A stretch of 51,849 nucleotides of DNA from contig JBFWWU010000025.1 of the NCBI GenBank assembly GCA_050246015.1, positions 1 to 51,849 on the forward strand. Reading direction: 5' to 3'. Positions within the stretch are counted from its first letter, which is position 1. Every line of letters starts with the position of its first letter. A model generated the notes under the pieces. It was given only the letters and a program-made list of their open reading frames with translations. It made no database searches and had not been told where the DNA came from. A program made the translations under genes and the position numbers. Below are positions 26,920 to 35,900 of the stretch, in pieces. This DNA comes from JTS-AC122 sp050246015. Its GTDB lineage: Bacteria > Planctomycetota > Phycisphaerae > Phycisphaerales > UBA1924.

Positions 26920-29900
26920 ATGCGGATTTCACGTAGTGCGCGTCGGATCACGTCTGGTCGAGTCGCCGGGATCGGTCTGGGCAAGTACGTCTGGGTCGGC
27001 GGGGGTCTGGTCGCGCTGCTGTGCATGCAGGCCATCGCGGGCCCGGAAGGGGAGAACGTGGTCGCCGGGTCGGCGACGTTCCAACGAAACGGCGCCAGCA
27101 CGCTCATCACCACGGGCGGCCCGAGCACGATCATCGACTATCGCTCGTTCAACATCGCGTCGAACGAGATCGTCCGCATCAACCAGCCCAGCGCTGATTC
27201 GCGCGTCCTCAACCGCGTCCCCAACAGCGTGATGCCGACCCGGATCGACGGGCAACTCTCGTCCAACGGCATCGTCTACATCGCCAATGCGCAAGGCGTG
27301 TACTTCGGGAACCACGCGATCGTCAACGCCGCCGGCGTCTACGCCGCCGCGGGGCAGATCACGAACCAGGACTTCCTCAACAACGTCAACCGCTTCACGT
27401 CGCTCGCGGGCGACGTGATCAACAAGGGGGACATCATCGGCGGGTCGGCCGGGGTTGCGCTCTTGGGCCGGCACGTGGCCAACTCGGGCAGCATCTCCGC
27501 GCCCGAAGGTCTCGTCGCCATGGCGTCAGGGGACAGCGTCTATTTCACGGAACTACGCGGGCACATGATGGTCGAAGTCACCGGCGGGGACGCCGGCGAC
27601 GCCGCCCACGGCCGCGCCAACGTGCAGGGACCCTCCCGCCCCGGCGTTGAAAACTCCGGCCGCATCGCCGCGCGCCAGACTCGCCTGCAATCCGGCGACC
27701 TGTACTCGCTGGCGATCCGCATGCCCGGCGAGATCCGCTCGCAGGATGTCGTCATCCACGCCGCCGGTGAGCCGCGCGCCCAAGGCAACGGCAACGGTCA
27801 ACAGCGGTCCGTCCGCGGCGGCGGGGTCGATATCTCCGGCATCATCGACGCCACCAGCACCGCCCCCGGCGGCGTCGGCGGGTCCGTCCAGGTCCTCGGT
27901 GACCGCGTGAGCCTCCGCGGCGCCTCGATCGATGCCTCCGGCTCGGCCGGGGGCGGATCCGTCAAAATCGGCGGCGACTACCAGGGCGGCGGCGACACCC
28001 CCCGCGCCCGCCACACCCGCATCGACCACGACTCCGCCATCCGCGCCGACGCGATCGACTCGGGCAACGGCGGCCGCGTCATCGTCTGGTCCGATCTCAC
28101 CACCGGCTTCGCGGGTGACATCTTCACCCGCGGCGGCGCCCAGTCCGGCGACGGCGGCTTCGTCGAAGTCTCCTCGCGCGGGCACTTGTCATTCACCGGT
28201 CACGTCGACACCTCCGCCCCGAACGGGAACATCGGCCAGTTGCTCCTGGACCCCACCAACATCCTCATCGTCGCCTCCGGCGGCGACGTCAACAACTTCA
28301 ACCAGGTCGATCAGTTCGCCGACAACGACCGCAACATGGGCGCGATGACCTCCAGCATCAACGCCTCGGACTTGAACTCGCAGATGGCCACCGTGACGTT
28401 GCAGGCGACCAACAACATCACCTTCCAGGCCGCCGTCAACATGACCAACGCGAACGCCGGGATCAACGCCCAGGCCGGCAACAACATCACCGTGAACTCC
28501 GGCGCCACCATCACCACCAACGGCGGGCCCATCACCTTCGAGGCCAACTCCTCCGCCGCCCCCGCACCGACCGGCACCGGCTCCATCTCGATCAACGCCG
28601 CGATCAACACCTCCGGCGCGGGCGGCGCCGCCGCCAACGGGCTCATCACCCTCCGCGTCACCGGCGGCTCCGGATCCATTAGCGTCAACTCCAGCCTCAC
28701 CAGCGGTTCGGGCGGCGGCGGCGGAATCGTGCTCGACATCACCGGCGGGGGCACCGGTTCGGTCAATCTCGGCGCCGCCTCGCCCATCACCCTCTCCACC
28801 GACGGCGCCTCCATCTCATTCGACGACCCCGTCGTCATCACCGGCACTACCACCATCGACACCGAGCGCGGCAACAACTCAAACGCCGGCTCCATCACCT
28901 TCACCGGCGGCATCTCCGCCAACGGCTTCGGGCACGACCTCACGCTCGACACCTCCACCACCGGCGCCTTCACCGCCGGGGATATCTCGCTCGGCTCCGT
29001 CGGCGGGTCCGTCGCCGGGTACGTCAACGACCTGATGCTCAGCGCCACCGGTGGCGGCGCCAGCGGCGTCGTCACGCTCGCGGGCGATGTCTCCCTGGAC
29101 GCCAGCGCGGCCGACACCGGCGACTTCGCCATCACCGGCGCCCTGCGCACCCTGATCGAAGCCGCTTCTGTCACCATCGATACCGAGCAGGGCAACGACG
29201 GCAGCGCGGGCAGCATCTCCCTCGCCGCCGCTCCTGTTTCAACCACCATGCCCTCCATCCCCGTGCTCAACCTCACCGCGAGCACTTCATTCAACGCGGC
29301 CTCCGGCGGGGCCGTCTCGCTCGGACTCGTCGATGGGTCCGGCGGCGGATTCCTCAACGAGGTGAACATCACCACCGCCGGAGGCGCCGGCGGTGCCGCG
29401 GGGACCACCACCCTCTCCGGGAACATCAGCGTTGACTCCAACGGCGGCGATCTCTCCGCCTTTTCCATCGGCGGTGGCGGTCTCACCGTCATCGCCGCCG
29501 ACCTGACCATCGATACCGAGCAGGTGGACGACGGGTCCGCGGGCCACATCGATCTCTCCGGCACCACCCTGACCGCCAACTCCGGCTCCATGTCCCTCCG
29601 CACGCTCATGCTCAACACGGAGACGACCGAAACCAACAGCAACGCCGGCAACATCTCGCTCGGCGGTGCGAGCGCCGCGGGCAGCGGCGGGGGCGCCGCG
29701 GCCATCAACAGCATCACCATCGATATGGCCGGCGGCGCGTCCGGCAGCAGCGGCGTCCTCTCGCTCGCCGGCTCGTTCGTGCTCGACGGCAACGGCGCCG
29801 CGATGGACCTTGCCGACTTTACCGTCAACAGCGGCGCCGCCACCCTCCTCGGGAACACCTCCATCACCACCGAAGCCGGTGCCGACGGCGACGCCGGCAG

Positions 29901-32900
29901 CGTCACCTTTGGCGCGGGTGTCACCATCGACGGCGCCTTCACCTTCTCCATCGATGCGTCCGCCGGGGCCGCTGGTGACATCAACCTCAGCGACGCGCTC
30001 GGTTCGGGCACCGCGCTGGCGGGCGTCGACCTGCGCGGCGACCAGATCGACGTTGACGATGTCCGCGTCTCCGGGAACGCCCTGTTCCGCGCCAACGACG
30101 TGAACTTCAACGGCTCCGCCGGCGGCATCCTCGGCACCGGCATGGCCAGCACGCTCACCGTCGAACCCCTCGCCGCCTCCACCCCCTTCAGCATCGGCAC
30201 CGTCACCACACCCGACACCTTCAGCATCGATAACGCCGTCCTGATGCAACTCGGCAACTTCGCCGGCGGGCTCATCTTCGGTCGAAGCGACGGCACCGGA
30301 CTCGCGACCGTCGGCGACGCGACGTTCGCCAATCCCGTTACCATCCGCTCCGGTGGCGCCGGCGGGTCCGTGACGCTCGAAGCCGCCCGCACCCTCACGA
30401 CCGCCGCCGCCAATCGTGCCATCTCCCTTCAGGCCGGCACCGGCAACTCCGGCCTGCTCACGACCGGCGCGGGTTCGGTCATCGCCGCGGGTGCCGGGTC
30501 GATCACGCTCACCGCCGACTCGATCAACCTGCTCGGCGGCAACAACTCGATCTCGTCCACCAGCACCATCACGCTGCAGCCCGCATCGCCCGCTCGCCCC
30601 ATGGTGATCGCCGCCGCCGGCGCCGCCAGCGACTTCGCGCTGAGCACGACCGAACTCGCCAACATCACCAACGGCTCCGCCGGCATCTTCCTGGGCCGAT
30701 CCGACAGTTCCGGCCCCATGACCATCAGCGCCGTGACGTTCCAGGACCCCGTTACCTTCCGCGCACCGGCCATGGGCGGATCGATCACTGTCAACGGTCT
30801 CATCACCGGCACCGGCGATGCCGACATCGCGTTCTCCGGTTCCAGCGCGACCACCACCCTCAACGCCGACATCGTCACCGCCGTCAACAACGACATCTCG
30901 TTTGACGACTCCGTCATCCTCGGCGTCAGCACCGTCAACCTGACCACCTCCGGAACCGGCTTCATCACCTTCAACGGGAAAATCGACGGCACGTCCTCGG
31001 GTGGGCAATCGCTCGTCGCCAGCACCGGGGCCGCGGGCTCGATCGTCTTCTTCGATAACGTCGGTTCGACCACGAGGCTCGGGTCGGTCGACCTGAACGC
31101 CGGCACGGTGGACTTCATGTCCACCGCCCAGAATCTCCGCACGACCGGCGCCGGCGGCGACGTGGACCTCACCGGCGTGACGTCCGTCCTCATCCGCTCC
31201 AACCTGACGATCGATACGTCCGCCGGCGGCGCGGCGGGGGACATCCTCTTCGGCACGGCGGCGATCGATACGCCCGCCGGCCCGGTCTCGCTCAACTTCG
31301 ATGCGATCGCCGACGGCGGCGGCACCGGCGGCGCCGTCTCGTTCGGGACCATCGGCGCGGGCGGCGCACCCTTCGCCTCCTCCCTCGTCGCACGCGGCGA
31401 TTCCATCACGCTCAACGGCAACATCACGACCGCCGGCGCCATCAACTTCGGCGATACCGGCATCAACGCGATCAACGTCGCCACCAACGTCACGCTCGAC
31501 AACACCGCCGGCGCCAATGCCGCGATCTCGTTGCGCAACCTCGTCGGCAACAACACGCTCAACATCACCGCCGACAGCGGCAGTGCCCTGAGCATTGTTG
31601 GCGCCGATCTCGACACCCTCATGCTCACCAGCGGCGGGACGCTCAGCCTGTCGGGCCTCATCGAGACCGACACCGCCCAGAACTTCTCCAGCGTCGGCAA
31701 CATCGTGCTCCTCGGCGCGACCACGCTGACCGCCCAGGATTCCGACGCCGGCAACGCTCGCCGCAACATCACCCTGGGCGCTACCAACGATGTCACCGGC
31801 GCCTTCGGCCTGACCGTGAACGGCGCCGCGGTCTCCATCGCCTCCATCGGGCAGGGCGGCGGCAGCGACCCCACCTCCCTCAACGTCAGCGCCACCACCG
31901 GCGCGACCATCACCAGCGCCGAGGTCGCGGGACAGGTGGACGTCACCTCCTCCGCCGGCGACATCACCATCGACACGCTCGACGCCGGTTCCAACGCCGT
32001 CAACCTCACCGCGACCGCCGGCCTCATCAATGAAGCCGACAACGACGCCGCCGCCGACGTGACCGGCAGCACCCTCACCTTCGTCGCCGCCGCGGGCATC
32101 GGCTCCCTCTTCGGCGGCATCGAGACCTCCGCCACCTCCCTGAGCCTCACCACCACCGGCGCGGCGGCCCATATCGTCCTGAACGACACACGCGCCGGCA
32201 CCACGTCGGTCACCGCGGCCACCACCAACGGCGATGTCACCCTCACCGACTCGATGGGCGACATCCTCGTCAACACCATCACCGCCGGCACGGGCGGCGC
32301 CGTCTCCGTCACCGCCTCCGCCGGCCGTATCCTCGATAATGCAAGCGATTCCTTCGCGGACATCACCACCACCGGTGCGGCGACTCTGGTGGGCTCCGGC
32401 GGGATCGGGAACAACGCCAGCGGGTCCCTCGACCTCGATGTCGCGACCCTCACCAGCGCCTCCTCCACCGCCGGCGACATCGTGCTCAACCTCCTCGACG
32501 GCAACATGTCCGGCGTCACGATCAACCAGATCACCACCGCCGACGGAAACGTCACCGTTGACGCCCCAGACGCCTCGGTCATGATCGCCGGCTCCGGGAT
32601 CACCGTGGACACCGGCGTGATGAACGGCATGAGTTCCATCTCCGTCGCCGCCCCGACGGGCACCATCGACGTCGCCTCCGCCATCACCGCCGACGACGGC
32701 GCCATCAACCTCTCGGCCCTGGACATGACCATCGGCGCGGGGCTCACCACCGCGGGTAACGTCACGCTCGCCGCGGCGAACTCCGGCAGTATCGGCGTCG
32801 GCGCCGCCACCGTCATGGGCGGGCTCAATGTCTCCAATGCCGAACTCGTCCTGATCACCGCCGACATGCTCACGATCTCCACCACCGGCGGCAACGGCGA

Positions 32901-35900
32901 TATCACGATCGACGCGGTCGCCGTCACCGACGTGATGGGCATCAACCTCGTCAAGTTCCTCGCCACCGGCGGCGATAACCAGATCACCTTCTCCGGCGCC
33001 GCGTCGCAGTTCCAGGCAATGAGCGCCTGCGCCGACAACGGCGTCTTCGTCAATGTCGCCTCGGTGCCGATGACCACCATCGGCAGCCTCACGCTCGACG
33101 GCGACGCCGACAACTCCGCCGACATGGGCATGGATCACGACAGCCTCGTCCTCGGGATGGGCGTCATGCTCGAATCCACCGGCGATCTGACCCTCAACGC
33201 TGCCAACGGCGCGATCGTCGCTCCCGGCGCCGTCGCCTTCACCGCCGGCGGCGCCCTGAACCTGGGCGGGCCCCTGTCGGTCGGTTCGCTGATGCTCACC
33301 GCCGCCGACGGTATCACCATCTCGCAGGACATCACCTCCGCCGGAACCATCGACATCGACGCCGACTCCAACTCGGACGGCAACGGCACCCTGACCGTGG
33401 ACTCCGGCGCCATGGTCGTCACCAACAACGCCGACATCTCCATCAACGCCGCCGACCTTGATCTCGACAACGGTCGCCTCGATGCCGGCGGCGGAGCGAT
33501 CGCGCTCACCGTCTCCGACGGGTCCGACGCCCACCTGGGCGGCGCCCCCGCGATGGGCGACATGAACATCTCCGCCGCCGAACTGCTCAATGTCACCTCC
33601 AACGGATTCTCACTCACGACCGACGGCGACGTGACGGTTGACGCCGTCACGGCCTTCAACCCCGGCATGATGACCGGCACCGTCAGCGGCCTCTTCTCCA
33701 TCTCCGCCGCCGGCGCCATGTCCACCATTACCTTCCAGAACGGCGACTCGTTCTTTGATTCGCTCTCGGTCGCGGCGCGCGATCTGGTGATCGATACCGA
33801 TGTGTTCTGCGATACCGACTTCGCCGCCGGTCTCTCGACGCCCGGCACGCTCGGAATCGGCGACGCCATGGGCGACATGTCTATCTCCAAGGCCGAGTTG
33901 GCGCTGATCCACGCCGACAACGCCACCTTCGGCGGGGCCAATGTCACGCAGATCTTCGTGGACAACGTCGCCGCCGCCGATGTCATGGGTATCACCGGCC
34001 TGGTCACGCTCGACGCGACGCGGAACGATGCCTCGATCACCTTCCAGAACGCCCCCTCGATCTTCCGCCGACTCACCGCCGTCGCCGACGACGGCATCGC
34101 CCTGAGCGTCGATCTCTCCACAACCATCGGCGACCTCCGCCTCGATGCCGACGCGGACGACATAATGGACACCGCCGGCGGCGTGCTCGCAATCGCCGAC
34201 GGCGTCACCCTCACCTCCGGCATCGCGATGGTCCTCGACGCCACCAGCGGCGGTATCCAGGGCGCAGGCGTCACGAACCTCAACGCCGTCCAGGGCATCA
34301 TCATCAACGACAGCCTCTCCTCCGCCGGCACCCTCACCATCAACTCCGACACCAACGCCGACGGCGTCGGCGCCCTCACCTTCCTCGGCGGCACGACCAA
34401 CTCCACCTCCGACGACAACATCTCCATCACCGCCGCCAATGTCTTCATCAACGGCACCCTCGACGCCGGCATGGGCTCGCTCTCCATCGTCCGAAGCAAC
34501 GCAGGGGCCGCTCGACTCGGCGGCACCGATCCCGGCATCGGCGTCCTCTGGCTCGATTCCAATGAACTCTCGCGCCTCACGTGCCTGGGGTTCACCTTCG
34601 GCGGCGCCATGGCGACGCTCGTCGAAGTGGACGGCGTCTCGGCCGCCGCGGCGCCCGGCATCAGCGGCACCTCCACCATCTCCGCGCTTGGAAACCAGGG
34701 CCGCGTCGAGTTCATCAACAACGACTCCTCCTTCCGAGCCCTCAATGTCCAGGCAAACGACGGCGTCGCGATCAACCGCTCCCTCTCCACCACGCAAGGT
34801 CTGATCCAGATCGACGCCGATGCCAACATGATGTCCGACTCCAGCGACACCATCTCCGTCGCCGACAGCGTCAACCTCTCCTCCGCCACCGGCATCTCCC
34901 TCTCCGCCCCCGGCGGGCTCCGCCTCGACGGCGCGTTCGGGTCCACCACCACCTTCACCTCCGGCGCCGACGGAACCATCAACCTCCCCGCCTTCTCCGC
35001 CCCAAGCGGGTCCAGCCTCACCATCAACTCCCAGGGTGACGTTATCCTCAATGGCGGCGACCTCGGCATGGGCACCCTCGTCGTCTCCGTCGATTCCGAC
35101 AACGACGGCGCCAACACCCTCTCCCTCCGCGGCAACATCGCCGGCGCCGGGAACGTGCTCTTCTCCGCCGGCGGCGTCGGCGCGGGCGACACCATCGAAC
35201 TCTTCTTCGACATCAACTCCGACGGCGCCATCGTCCTCCAGAACGCCGACACCGTCACCATCGGCAGCGCCGTCGCCCCCAACGTCAACCTCAACGCCGG
35301 CAACGGCTCCCTCGACATCTTCACCAACATCGGCGCCATCCGCCTCGACGGGCCCGACATGTCCATGGTCCGCTTCATGAACTCCGGCGGCTCCATGAGT
35401 TTCGCCCCGATTGTCGCCACCAATGACGCCAACCTCCAACTCACTTCCACCGGCGTCGCCTCCATCCGCACCATCGACCTCAACAACGGGTCGTTCACCG
35501 CAGACGCCGGCCTCTCCAACATCGGCTCCAACCTCGCGAGCATCGAGGCGATGAACATCACCATCAACCGCGATGTCACCACCCAGATGAACGCCGGCTT
35601 CTCCGTCATCGTGAACAACGCCGGCGCCTTCACCACCGATCCCGCCGCCGTCTTCAATCTCGACGGCGCGTTCACCCAGTCCCAGGAAGCCATGACCACC
35701 GCCACCGTCAACCTCGGCGGGTCCATCACCACCTCCAACGACAACATCTCCTTCGCCTCCCCCCTGCGCCTCCGCGGAACCGGCGTCACGCTCAACACCG
35801 GCGCCGGCTCGGGCGACATCTCCTTCGCCGACTCCGTCGATTCCGACATGGCCGGTCCCGTCGATCTCACCCTCACCGCCGGCACGGGCAACGTCTCCTT

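Noticed and set aside
29287..33534. Antisense open frame of 1,415 codons inside tpsA (with others up to 1,269 codons at 33135-36944)
   Set aside because: The adhesin's C-ending codons make its complement nearly free of stops in several frames. The translations are low-complexity (Gly/Val/Asp or Ala/Pro/Ser) with no recognisable domain or start signal.
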